Below, in pieces: positions 46,076-55,593 of a stretch of 60,123 nt of DNA. Each line of letters opens with the position of its first letter. The first letter of the stretch is position 1. The stretch is from Candidatus Bathyarchaeota archaeon (GTDB lineage Archaea; Thermoproteota; Bathyarchaeia; 40CM-2-53-6). Position numbers and translations under genes: made by a program. The notes under the pieces were generated by a model that worked only from the letters and a program-made list of their open reading frames with translations, ran no database searches and was not told the origin of the DNA. The stretch covers positions 1-60,123 of the forward strand of contig VBBT01000107.1 of NCBI GenBank assembly GCA_005881695.1, written 5' to 3'.

Positions 46076-46726
46076 ATGTCTCTACTAGGAAGGGCAGGAC
46101 TCGACCTACGATCATGGGCGAAGAGCCTGCGACTTGCAAAACAGATCATCCTGATATGCATAGCAGGATTCGTGCTTGCACTGCTTGGTCTGCGGATACT
46201 CGGAACCTCAACAGACACCTCCATCGCCATTTCCCTCTACCGTTCCATATCCGGTGATACCCTTGTCCCTCTAGTCTTTGGGGTAGCGACGGTGGGAGAT
46301 CTCATCTGGGCCCCTCTAATTTTCTGGCTCTACGTCTTCCGCAAGGACAGCAATGAATGGAACAGCTCGCTAATACTGGCCGTGGCGATGGTGACTGCAA
46401 TGAGTCTCACGGACGTGTTGAAAGCATCTTTCAACCTTCCAAGACCGTTCCAGATGCCTTCGCTCGGAATAGTCGCTCGTGGTGAAATCCCCACTAACCC
46501 CGGATTCCCATCCGGACACACGACAAACGCGTTCACAGTCGCCACAGTGATATGGTCCAGGTATAACGCCTGGCGTGTTCCCTTCGTTCTTCTCGCGATC
46601 GCCACCGGTATCTCCATGATCATTCTGGGTTTGCACTTTCCGAGTGATGCTATCGGCGGCGCTTTTCTTGGAATCTTCTGCGGTACATTCGCTCTGGGAT
46701 TGGCGAAACTCCGGTCGACCAAGTGA
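46076..46726 (+). CDS. PAP2-family phosphatase
   Basis: KASFNLPRPFQMP...NPGFPSGHTTNAFTVATVIW...IILGLHFPSDAIGGAFLG. Confidence 0.88.
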   Translation: MSLLGRAGLDLRSWAKSLRLAKQIILICIAGFVLALLGLRILGTSTDTSIAISLYRSISGDTLVPLVFGVATVGDLIWAPLIFWLYVFRKDSNEWNSSLILAVAMVTAMSLTDVLKASFNLPRPFQMPSLGIVARGEIPTNPGFPSGHTTNAFTVATVIWSRYNAWRVPFVLLAIATGISMIILGLHFPSDAIGGAFLGIFCGTFALGLAKLRSTK

Positions 46727-47583
46727 TATTGTCACTTTCGGATACTGGTCCAAGTTACATGGCCCCTTTCGAACTAGAGCACTTGTCTGGTGGACAGAGA
46801 AAACGGCTACCGTTGAAACCATCTCCAGTTGATCATAGAGTAGAGGCGGTGCAGCCGACAGGAATTCCTATTCTCGACAAGGTCAGCGGAGGAGGTATTC
46901 CTCGACCGTCCAGTGTTGCACTGATGGGTCCGATAGGGAGTGGGAAATCCTCTCTTGTCCGTGAGCTAGTGGCGAATTTTCTTCGTCAGGGGTGTCAGCT
47001 TCTCTACTACTGCATAGATGATCCGGCTGATGTAGTCAGGCTAGGGCTCGAGGACCATCACATTGCAGTGACGAGGATCGAGGAGGAAGGCCGTCTCGAG
47101 TTTGTCGACATGTTCTCGCTCGGAGCTCAGAAGCTTGCCGAGTCGCTTCCCAAGATGGACCCCGGTGATATCTTGGAGGAGACGTTGAGGTTTCAGGACC
47201 TCCTCTCCTACGGCAGGAGCTTTGCAATGAAGCCGACCGTTGGACCAAAGGTGATCGTGATGGACTCCATCACACCATTTTTCCTGTTAGCAGAAGCAAG
47301 GCGTGTCTACCAGTATGTTCAGGTCATGCGCTTTGCAACACAGATCGCTCGGGCGGTAACGATCTCCGTCTTGCACACCGAGGTTGTGGATGTGAACGTG
47401 GAAAACGCCACCGCGAACCTAGCGGACGGGGTCATCGAGATGAGAAAACGACAGGGGGAGGTCTTGTTGAAGGGTGGCACGTTGAAGGTGTTGAGAATCG
47501 GGCGTAACCCGACGCCGTCACGGGGATATTTCTACCAGATCACGCAGCAGGGAATCGTGTTTTCCAACACGCCAATGTTCTGA
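46723..47583 (+). CDS. RadA/KaiC-like ATPase
   Basis: TGIPILDKVSGGGIPRPSSVALMGPIGSGKSSLVRELVANFLRQGCQLLYYCIDDPADVV...KVIVMDSITPFFLL; Walker A/B. Confidence 0.85.
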   Translation: MILSLSDTGPSYMAPFELEHLSGGQRKRLPLKPSPVDHRVEAVQPTGIPILDKVSGGGIPRPSSVALMGPIGSGKSSLVRELVANFLRQGCQLLYYCIDDPADVVRLGLEDHHIAVTRIEEEGRLEFVDMFSLGAQKLAESLPKMDPGDILEETLRFQDLLSYGRSFAMKPTVGPKVIVMDSITPFFLLAEARRVYQYVQVMRFATQIARAVTISVLHTEVVDVNVENATANLADGVIEMRKRQGEVLLKGGTLKVLRIGRNPTPSRGYFYQITQQGIVFSNTPMF

Positions 47584-47636
47584 TTATGACTGGGTGAGAA
47601 TTCTTTAACAACCGAATGGCATATTTCTAAGGGACT

Positions 47637-48464
47637 TTGTCTGCCAGCGCGAAGAATCTGAGGATTGGGTGCAGCGGCTGGTCCTACCAGGACTGGGTCG
47701 GCCCATTCTATCCGAGAGACGCTAAGCCCGCTGATTATCTTCGGATGTACTCAAAGGTCTTCGACGCGGTAGAGATTGATTCCAGCTACTATCGAACGCC
47801 TTCGCCGTTCATGGTGTCCAATTGGAAGCGTGGTACTCCCGAAGGTTTTCTTTTCACCGCGAAGTTTCCGAAGAAGATAACGCACGAGCTGAAACTGCGG
47901 GACAGTCAGGCACAGCTAGAACGGTTTTACAAGGCCATGTCGGAGTTGAGAGAGAAGCTTGGGGCCTTGGTTATCCAGCTTCCGCCGTCGTTCAACTACA
48001 AGAAAGACAAAGAAGCGCTGGAGACATTTCTTGCACAGACGGACAAGAAATACGTCCACGCCATCGAATTCCGCAACAAGTCATGGTTCAAACCCGACAT
48101 CTACAAACTTCTAGAGGCGAACAATATCAGTCTGGCTTGGTCCGAGAACCAGTACGCTTCAACTCCGCCCGAGGCCACGTCTGATGTGGCCTATCTTCGA
48201 ATGGTGGGCGACCGTTCAATCACAAATTTTGGGGGGAAGCAACGGGATCAGGGTGAAGTCATGCGAAAATGGTATACCGCTCTAGAGGAGAAGTCTAACC
48301 TGTTCAAGCAGGGCTTCATCTTCTTCAACAATCACTTTGCCGGTTTCGGGCCAGGGTCGGTGAACGAGTTCCGACGGCTCGCAGGACTGGCCGAGCTTGA
48401 TTGGAAAGAGTTGTCGAGGGAACCGGGACCTTTGCAGAGTAGCATGGCAGAGTTTCAGAAGTGA
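47637..48464 (+). CDS. DUF72 family protein (second copy)
   Basis: LRIGCSGWSYQDWVGPFYPRDAKPADYLRMYSKVFDAVEIDSSYYRTPSPFMVSNWKRGTPEGFLFTAKFPKKITHELKL...IEFRNKSW. Confidence 0.9.
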   Translation: MSASAKNLRIGCSGWSYQDWVGPFYPRDAKPADYLRMYSKVFDAVEIDSSYYRTPSPFMVSNWKRGTPEGFLFTAKFPKKITHELKLRDSQAQLERFYKAMSELREKLGALVIQLPPSFNYKKDKEALETFLAQTDKKYVHAIEFRNKSWFKPDIYKLLEANNISLAWSENQYASTPPEATSDVAYLRMVGDRSITNFGGKQRDQGEVMRKWYTALEEKSNLFKQGFIFFNNHFAGFGPGSVNEFRRLAGLAELDWKELSREPGPLQSSMAEFQK

Positions 48465-48619
48465 GTCCGTGACCCCTGTCTGTCGGATGCGGGTCACCAG
48501 AGCCTGAAACCTCAATCTAGAGTTAGCGCTGTATATCTTGTACAGAATTGGGCCCGAAACTGTTAAAAATTCTTCCCCAAGCAACCACCCTTCTACGGTC
48601 TTTCTAGGAGAATAGAATA

Positions 48620-50434
48620 TTGACAGACGAAACCGAAAACAGCAATCATGAGACAACCACGAGGAAGAAGGTTTCAAGACGAGACTTTCTCAAGTACGGT
48701 GCAGGCGTGGCAGCTGTAGCCGCCGGAGCCACCGGTTTACTGGGGAAATTCCCGTCCCTCCCATCACTCACAACAACACCCACTCTGATACACCAGGTCG
48801 CGCCTGACCCAGGCATCGAGGAGGTTACCATAGCACAACTTGAAGCACAATACGCGGCGGGAACATTAAACGCAACCTCCATCGTGAACATGTACGAGAC
48901 CCGGATTAGCGCTCTAGACCAGAGCGGCCCGAGGCTCAACTCACTTCTACAAGTGAACCCAGACGCATCGACAATAGCGCAGCAGCTCGACGCGCAAGCC
49001 CCTCCATTCGCTGGAATACTTCACGGCATACCTATCCTGCTAAAAGACAATATTGACACGCACGACCAAATGCAGACAGCAGCAGGCTCACTAGCCCTTG
49101 TCGGGACGCCCGCCCTACGGGATTCAACCGTTGCCGCACATCTTCGTGCCGCCGGCGCAATAATCTTAGGCAAAACCAATTTGAGCGAGTGGGCCAACTT
49201 CCGCTCATTCTTCTCCACCAGCGGCTGGTCCGGCCGTGGGGGCCAGTGCAACAACCCCTACGCAATCGACCGCAACCCGTGCGGCTCAAGTTCGGGATCC
49301 GGGGCAGCAACTTCCGGAAACCTGACCACTGTTTCCATCGGCACTGAGACTGACGGCAGCATCGTCTGCCCAGCGAACGCCAACGGAGTCGTAGGTATCA
49401 AACCGACTGTTGGCCTGGTTAGCCGAGCTGGCGTCATCCCCATCTCGCACACACAGGACACCGTTGGCCCCCACGCTCGAACAGTTGCAGACGCAGCAAC
49501 CGTATTGACAGCTATCGTCCAAAGGACCCCTGACCCGCGCGACCCTGCTACCGGCACTAGCCCCCTTGGCATGTTGGGCCAACCGAGGCCTGCTCTGCCA
49601 GCCGACTATAGAGCATTCTTGAACCCCAAAGGCCTCCAAGGTGCCAGAATAGGAGTTGTTCGAGACTTCGAAGGGTTCAGCCCCCATGCCGATGCAATCT
49701 TCGACTCGGCAGTTACCGCAATAGGGAGCGCCGGAGCGACCCTCGTAGACCCTGTATCCTTCCCGCACCTCGCCGATATCAACAGCGGCCTCGCGGAGTT
49801 CACGGTGCTTCTATTCGACTTCAAGATAGACATAGCAAACTATCTCAAGACCAGAACAGGCGTACCCATCGCCAGCCCGACACTTCAAGCCCTGATCGAC
49901 TTCAACAATGCCAACGCCACCCAAGAGATGCCCTTCTTCGCACAGGAAATATTCGACCTGGCCAATCTGTTCAGCTCGAACCCGAACGCCACACAACCCC
50001 TCGGCTTGTCATACAACGACTCGCTAGCCATTGACCAGAAGATTGGAGCGACGGAGGGAATAGACCAGCTGTTGAAAGCCAACAACCTTGACGCACTAAT
50101 CGCCGGAACCGACAGCCCAGCCTGGCCCACCGACCTAATCAATAGCGACCATTTCACCTTCGGAACCTCATCGCCTTGCGCAATCGTAGGCTATCCTATC
50201 ATCAACGTACCAGCAGGAATGAGCTTCGGCGTCCCGGTCGGCATCTCGTTCATGGGCACCGCATTCAGTGAACCTACGCTGATCAAGCTCGCCTCAGGCT
50301 TCGAAGCTGTCACACAGGCACGGCAGAAGCCACAATTCCTGCAGACCCTGCCCTTCAGCGGCCCATCCCCATTCAAAGTGAGAGGACGCGGACTCCTGCC
50401 GAAAAGAAATACCCCACTAGTCAGCCAACTTTAA
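48620..50434 (+). CDS. Amidase (amidase signature family) with Tat signal
   Basis: Tat motif SRRDFLKYGAGVAAVAAG; ILHGIPILLKDNIDT...GKTNLSEWANFRS...NPCGSSSGSGAATSGNLTTVSIGTETDGSIVCPA. Confidence 0.92.
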   Translation: MTDETENSNHETTTRKKVSRRDFLKYGAGVAAVAAGATGLLGKFPSLPSLTTTPTLIHQVAPDPGIEEVTIAQLEAQYAAGTLNATSIVNMYETRISALDQSGPRLNSLLQVNPDASTIAQQLDAQAPPFAGILHGIPILLKDNIDTHDQMQTAAGSLALVGTPALRDSTVAAHLRAAGAIILGKTNLSEWANFRSFFSTSGWSGRGGQCNNPYAIDRNPCGSSSGSGAATSGNLTTVSIGTETDGSIVCPANANGVVGIKPTVGLVSRAGVIPISHTQDTVGPHARTVADAATVLTAIVQRTPDPRDPATGTSPLGMLGQPRPALPADYRAFLNPKGLQGARIGVVRDFEGFSPHADAIFDSAVTAIGSAGATLVDPVSFPHLADINSGLAEFTVLLFDFKIDIANYLKTRTGVPIASPTLQALIDFNNANATQEMPFFAQEIFDLANLFSSNPNATQPLGLSYNDSLAIDQKIGATEGIDQLLKANNLDALIAGTDSPAWPTDLINSDHFTFGTSSPCAIVGYPIINVPAGMSFGVPVGISFMGTAFSEPTLIKLASGFEAVTQARQKPQFLQTLPFSGPSPFKVRGRGLLPKRNTPLVSQL

Positions 50435-50599
50435 GCACCCGTTCACCAACCCCCTTTTTCTATTGTCAATCAGCGGAGCTTATCGAGCCCATCCAGTCTC
50501 TGACCGGCAAAACTCTGCCCACGCTTCCAACTAGACGAGTCGAAGCGGAGAGAACTGATATAGTCCGGAGATGGATCTCTGCGAACGAGTCGTGAGTAA

Positions 50600-50944
50600 T
50601 TGTTCTCCGAGAAAGAATTGGCCTACCTGAAATCTCAGCCCCTGGCTAGAATCGGGACCTCGTCCAAATCCGGAAGGCCGGATGTTGCCCCGGTGAGCTT
50701 CGATACGGACGGCGAGTACATCTACGTGAGCGGCCGGGACGTCACGAACACCATGAAATACAAGAATGTCATGGAGAATCCTAGAGCCTCATTCGTTGTT
50801 GACGATCTGAAGACAATGAAACCTTGGGCTCCGCGGGGGATCAAGTTACAAGGAAAAGCCGAGATCGTCAAGCACACTGGGTACATGGGTCCTGGAACTT
50901 ACATTCGAATAAAACCTGTGAATAAACGAAGCTGGAATATCTAG
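50600..50944 (+). CDS. PPOX-class pyridoxamine 5'-phosphate oxidase-like (possibly F420-dependent) protein
   Basis: LAYLKSQPLARIGTSSKSGRPDVAPVSFDTDGEYIYVSGRDVTNTMKYKNVMENPRASFVVDD...YIRIKPVNKRSWNI. Confidence 0.82.
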   Translation: MFSEKELAYLKSQPLARIGTSSKSGRPDVAPVSFDTDGEYIYVSGRDVTNTMKYKNVMENPRASFVVDDLKTMKPWAPRGIKLQGKAEIVKHTGYMGPGTYIRIKPVNKRSWNI

Positions 50945-51062
50945 CAGCTCAACTCTTTCTTCCAGCCCATGCCGTGCCGTCTGGGGGCTTGAGAGTCTGG
51001 TCTAGATAGGATGAAAGAGAAGAAAGAACGGGGGATTTCTTGGGGTGGGTTCGTTTGTTCTG

Positions 51063-52958
51063 TTATGCGAGGCTGACCGAGCCTACTTCTGAGAGGTCTG
51101 TGAGGTTGTTCATTTTGACCGTGTTGTTCGAGATAGTGTATAGCACGTTTCCGATGTAGAGTGTTCTGGTGATGAAGAGGTTGTTGTCTTGCCATGTTGG
51201 TAGTTGGCCGTTTTGCAGTTGTGTTATTCCGCCCTTGAAGATGATTCCGTTGTCGGGTGTGATGTTGAAGACGTAGGCTCCTTGCCAGATCGGCTGGTAC
51301 GAGTACCAGTACGTTGTATCCTGGGGTTGTGCGGTTATCTCGACCGGGATCACCAGAAGGTTGAGTGTCTTGTCGAAGAGGACTGCTTTGTGATCGTTGA
51401 TTGCGGGTGAGCTGGATCCGGGACCGCCGATCAAGTATCTGTTAGTCTCCGTTGGCCGGTTGGGGTCGGTTACGTTGAAGAGGCTGATCTTGAGGCCTGT
51501 GAAACGGACCGCGTTCTCCCACGCTACATCGGTGCCCGCCTGGCCGATGCCGATAAGATGTGTCTCATCGTATGGTTGTAGGTAGTCTGAAACGCCTGTT
51601 ACGTTGAGCTGGCCAAGCACCTTGGGCCGAGCGGGGTCTTGGAGACCGATGACAAAGAGCGGATCCGTTCGCTTGTATGTAACAAGGTAGGCTTTGTCGC
51701 CCATGAACCGAGCAGAATAGATCTGTTCGCCAGGCGATAATCCCTCTAGCTTTCCGGTTATGTGGAGGCTCTTGTCGAGAACATACACGTTTGTCTCTTG
51801 CTGGCTGACTTGTGCGTATGCGAGTGGCATGGGACCGCCGCTCTGGCTGCAGCAGTTGGTTGTTGCAATCCGGAGGTATTCGTTGTACTCGTCCATCGAG
51901 AACTGGTTCAGAACGTGTCCCGGTACCGCTCCCGTAGCCTGGTAGGTGATTGCGAGACCATCGATGCTAATACGGTGCACTATCGTCTGCTGGCTCTGAC
52001 TCCATACCGGCTGTGTGAGATAAATGTCGTGCAGAGACACGTAGATCGTGCTAGTCGTTCCGATCAAATAGATCTTCGCGGAAGGACTGGGGTTGCTCTG
52101 TGTCGTATCGAACCCGACGATCGTGGTGAAGCTGTAGCCTTGGTCGACAACGTCCGAGTGATAGACTTGTGTGGGCGTGGCCTTTACCACTTGGCCATTG
52201 ACGATTTGCTCTGGGAGCAAGATCTCGCCGTAGCAGAAGACTGGCTCTGTTGCGACAAGATAGACATCGTTTCCGATTAGACGAGCACCGGCCAAGGTCC
52301 CGTTTACGTCGACCCTTGTCGTGATCACCGGGTTGGCATGGTTGCTGATGTCAAATACGAAGAGCGAAGTGGTCCCTGAGAATTGAATAGGGTATATCTT
52401 TGAAATGTTGCCGGGTTGAGAAGCACCTGTGCCTAGTGCAGGAAGCGGTGCGCCTCCGTTATAGTACGGATATGAGTATCCTGGAATCTCGTTTACGATG
52501 ACAAGCCTGTTGCCGACCACAAATATTCCTTGCAAAGTCCCACTAACATTTACTCTGGAGAGAAGTCTGGCATCTGTTGCCGGATAGGCTTGGACGATGG
52601 CGACGGTGTTGTTTGTTATCGTGTAGATGTACTGGCCGTCGTTCTTGACATTGTCGAGTTCATCAACGCCAGACACCTGCTGATTCGTTTCAGAATGGGT
52701 GGGACTTTGACTTGAAGCACTGTTCGAATTGGCGCCGAAGACTGATGTTGTTGGGCCAGTAGTAAGAGCGCCCCGATTGTACAGCATAGGGATCGAGTTG
52801 CTGCAGCCATTCGCGTGAATGAACTCTCTCAGGTCTTGGTATGAGGTGAACGGGATCATTGCATGGGCTGTCGGGGTTGTGAGGTAGACTGAGACTGGGA
52901 TGAGGGTGAGGCTGGTTAGGATGAGCAGGTATGCTGTTGTCGTTTTGCGGAGTATCAT
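51063..52958 (-). CDS. Secreted beta-propeller domain protein
   Basis: N-terminal signal-like TM; QQVSGVDELDNVKNDGQYIYTITNNTVAIVQAYPA...GNRLVIVNEIPG...GDKAYLVTYKRTDPLFVIGLQDPARPKVLGQLNVTGVSDYLQPYDETHLIGIG. Confidence 0.85.
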   Translation of the reverse strand: MILRKTTTAYLLILTSLTLIPVSVYLTTPTAHAMIPFTSYQDLREFIHANGCSNSIPMLYNRGALTTGPTTSVFGANSNSASSQSPTHSETNQQVSGVDELDNVKNDGQYIYTITNNTVAIVQAYPATDARLLSRVNVSGTLQGIFVVGNRLVIVNEIPGYSYPYYNGGAPLPALGTGASQPGNISKIYPIQFSGTTSLFVFDISNHANPVITTRVDVNGTLAGARLIGNDVYLVATEPVFCYGEILLPEQIVNGQVVKATPTQVYHSDVVDQGYSFTTIVGFDTTQSNPSPSAKIYLIGTTSTIYVSLHDIYLTQPVWSQSQQTIVHRISIDGLAITYQATGAVPGHVLNQFSMDEYNEYLRIATTNCCSQSGGPMPLAYAQVSQQETNVYVLDKSLHITGKLEGLSPGEQIYSARFMGDKAYLVTYKRTDPLFVIGLQDPARPKVLGQLNVTGVSDYLQPYDETHLIGIGQAGTDVAWENAVRFTGLKISLFNVTDPNRPTETNRYLIGGPGSSSPAINDHKAVLFDKTLNLLVIPVEITAQPQDTTYWYSYQPIWQGAYVFNITPDNGIIFKGGITQLQNGQLPTWQDNNLFITRTLYIGNVLYTISNNTVKMNNLTDLSEVGSVSLA

Positions 52959-53011
52959 ACTTGTTCGTCATATGGTAGGTGGCACGTGGGCTTAATCCCA
53001 GCGTTTAGAAC

Positions 53012-53548
53012 ATGGTGTTCGGAAATCCGAACGCCTCGTTGCCGAAGAGTAAGCTTGTATCGAACCAAGGCTTCCCTCACGCTCTGGAGATCTGGTATAT
53101 TTTGGCAGAGGAACGAGAGAGGGTTATCGAGTCCGAGTTGAAGGGCGTGACTTTGCGTGTCTACTGGCACATTCTCGGATCTAAGAGACAGGCTGTCGGC
53201 GTCAGACCCGTCCAGAGAGCCTTGGGGTTGAGTAGTCCGAGTGTCGCCTTGCATCATCTAGAGAAGTTAAGGGGTCTGGGCCTATTGGAGAAGGACTCGA
53301 GCGGCGAATATCATCTGATCGAGCAGGTGAAGGTCGGAGTCTTGCAGAACTTTGTCGGAGTCTTGGGATTCATGCTTCCACGATACTTGTTCTACTCGAC
53401 CATGTTCACTGTAATGCTCGCACTCTACCCGATCATCTACCGGCCAGATTTCTCCACGCACAATATCATGGCATTCGTCTTTGGCATATCAGCGGTTGCG
53501 GTCTCGTGGAGTGAAACCTGGCGGGCGTGGAGGTTGAAGCCGTTCTGA
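53012..53548 (+). CDS. Winged-helix regulator with C-terminal transmembrane segments
   Basis: TLRVYWHILGSKRQAVGVRPVQRALGLSSPSVALHHLEKLRGLGLLEKDSSGEYHLIEQ followed by two TM segments. Confidence 0.75.
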   Translation: MVFGNPNASLPKSKLVSNQGFPHALEIWYILAEERERVIESELKGVTLRVYWHILGSKRQAVGVRPVQRALGLSSPSVALHHLEKLRGLGLLEKDSSGEYHLIEQVKVGVLQNFVGVLGFMLPRYLFYSTMFTVMLALYPIIYRPDFSTHNIMAFVFGISAVAVSWSETWRAWRLKPF

Positions 53549-53635
53549 TAATGGATCGGGCTGTTCTAACCTGTGGGATTATGCGGAGCATAGGCCCATG
53601 AGTATTATGAGAAGGGCTGCGGAGAGGGTTCGATA

Positions 53636-53953
53636 TTGAGACTTGGGAGTAGAAGTAGAGCCGGATTTAGCCTGACGCTGGGCGTGCTTATCGGCCTCGG
53701 CCTCGTCCTTCTGCCTGGGATTTTGGCACCTCAGACTCAGACTTCGGCAACATCCGGATCCAATTCTAGATGGACTTTCTCAACTCAATCAGCGCAACCA
53801 AGTAACCTTGGGAATCAGACCGCTGGGACCTCCATCAGTATTACAGTGGGTTCAATGCTGATCCTCGTCAGCCTGGTTCTGTTTCCTGCTATCGCCCTGT
53901 CCTTTCTGGCACGATACTGGACCTTGAAACAGGCGAAAGACCGATTAGGTTGA
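53636..53953 (+). CDS. Small two-TM membrane protein
   Basis: TM-like ends (LTLGVLIGLGLVLLPGIL; VGSMLILVSLVLFPAIALSFLARY) flanking a Ser/Thr-rich loop. Confidence 0.5.
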   Translation: MRLGSRSRAGFSLTLGVLIGLGLVLLPGILAPQTQTSATSGSNSRWTFSTQSAQPSNLGNQTAGTSISITVGSMLILVSLVLFPAIALSFLARYWTLKQAKDRLG

Positions 53954-54008
53954 GAGAATCAGTAGCTAGCATCGAATGGGCAACGCCTGTGGCTTCGAGG
54001 CCAGAGAA

Positions 54009-54164
54009 TTAGTTGAGTCGTTTGGTCCTGGCGCATTCGGGACAGATGGGAATGTTCGCGTACATGTTGGTGGTTGGTTTTCCGCAGAATCTGCACGGCT
54101 GGGCGCTGGTCTCAGTGGGTGTGTGTGTCGTTTTCTCGCCTTTGTCGATCTGTCGGCTCAACAC
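54009..54164 (-). CDS. Small Zn-ribbon protein (about 51 aa), not in supplied ORF track
   Basis: Minus-strand GTG/TTG start: MLSRQIDKGEKTTHTPTETSAQPCRFCGKPTTNMYANIPICPECARTKRLN*; CxxC...CxxC. Confidence 0.55.
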   Translation of the reverse strand: MLSRQIDKGEKTTHTPTETSAQPCRFCGKPTTNMYANIPICPECARTKRLN

Positions 54165-54513
54165 TCTTCGGTTCCCAGGCTCATTATTTGGCCGTCGTAA
54201 CGTAAAAATCGCATGTGTACAAGTGAATACCTGATCATACTATTTTTCTTGGAAAAGATAGTTGGGTGAATGCTTAGGCTTCGGGGGTAACGTATGATAG
54301 TCCATCAAGGGTGGGAGGCGGAAGAATCGGCCGCCGTCGGGGTCACCATGAACAAGAATCTTTAAAAAAGGAAAATTATACCGGAGTTAGAAGGATGTTC
54401 GTAAAGCAATAACGTCTGGGTCTTCCTATGCTTCGTGGGTAGGGGATGTCTGCCGCAAAACGTCGCAATCCGAAGAAGAGTGTAACCCTCTTCTTGAGCT
54501 CTCCCGGTTACAA

Positions 54514-55323
54514 TTGCGTTTTCTGCCAGCAAAGTCGATCTCCCTGACATCATTAGTAGTTGATGCGATGTCGTCCAGACCTTTGCTGCTTCTCGGCAAC
54601 ATAGCCGCGATAATCGTGACCACAGCCGCCTTTCTCCAGGCATTATCATGGCCCATCGCGGGCGTGCTGATACTTGTCTCTCTCGTATTTCCATTGCTGG
54701 CCAACATCAGCCCGCCTAGAGGATCTATGACTTCAGACCCAGCTTCGAAGATTCCAGCGACAACACGTCACTCACAAATGGAGACCAGGACTCCTCAACA
54801 TCAGCCCCCTGAGAAACACACCACTCCAAACCATCAATCGTCGACAAAAATCGATCAAAGACTATCATCGAAACCGGATCCAGTCAGAACACTCGGACCG
54901 AAAGCTGGCCCTAACCTAACCGCTTCTACGATCTCCGCACCCAAACCTGGGGTACCAAATGTTGAACTCACTCTAAGACCCCCGGCTGTAAAGCTGGGAC
55001 CTGATTTCAGCCCGACGATTGCAAAGGGCGACTATACAGAGTACGAGGTTGAACTGGACGCAGGAAAGGATTTTACAGGCGAGGTCACGGCGTCTGGCCT
55101 CGTAAATGTCTATCTCCTTGATGACGACAATCTGGACAACCTAGATCAGGGCGAAGAATTCTGGAGCGAGACAGGCGAGGAAGGCGTTGAAAATGCGAAA
55201 CTGGAATTTACGGCACCCTCGAAGGGAAAATGGTTCTTCGTCGTGGAGAATGCAGACGACCGAGCCGTCTCTGCCACAGTGAACATCCAAAAGGGATCCC
55301 CTCCGACTCCTGCGTCAGCCTAG
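54514..55323 (+). CDS. Membrane-anchored protein with Pro/Thr linker and C-terminal PPC-like beta domain
   Basis: N-terminal TMs, low-complexity linker, then DYTEYEVELDAGKDFTGEVTASGLVNVYLLDDDNLDNLDQGEEFWSETGEEGVENAKLEFTAPSKGKWFFVVEN. Confidence 0.6.
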   Translation: MRFLPAKSISLTSLVVDAMSSRPLLLLGNIAAIIVTTAAFLQALSWPIAGVLILVSLVFPLLANISPPRGSMTSDPASKIPATTRHSQMETRTPQHQPPEKHTTPNHQSSTKIDQRLSSKPDPVRTLGPKAGPNLTASTISAPKPGVPNVELTLRPPAVKLGPDFSPTIAKGDYTEYEVELDAGKDFTGEVTASGLVNVYLLDDDNLDNLDQGEEFWSETGEEGVENAKLEFTAPSKGKWFFVVENADDRAVSATVNIQKGSPPTPASA

Positions 55324-55578
55324 TTTTTCCTGCCCGTACTTTGTCAAGGTCCACCTGTTTCCCCGTCCAATGGACGTGGAGGAGACGACCTTTTGCTTGA
55401 GAAGCAGTCTCAGGTGATGGCTCACACAGCTCTCGGTGAGACCGGCTTTCTCGCCAATCTCAACGATTCGTGTCTTCCCCTTCTCCATGGCCTCGATGAT
55501 TTTAGACCTCGATGCCAACCCTCGGTTGACGTTTCTCATTCCAGAAATGTAGGCTCGTGGATGGTAGGGCGGCGTCAC
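55315..55578 (-). CDS. ArsR-like winged-helix regulator
   Basis: RGLASRSKIIEAMEKGKTRIVEIGEKAGLTESCVSHHLRLLLKQKVVSSTSIGRGNRWTLTKYGQ. Confidence 0.78.
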   Translation of the reverse strand: MTPPYHPRAYISGMRNVNRGLASRSKIIEAMEKGKTRIVEIGEKAGLTESCVSHHLRLLLKQKVVSSTSIGRGNRWTLTKYGQEKLG

Positions 55579-55593
55579 GCTTGAGGCCCTTTT

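Noticed and set aside
48646-50376. Multiple minus-strand ORFs inside the amidase gene
   Set aside because: All lie antisense to a clear amidase-signature protein; shadow ORFs caused by codon bias.
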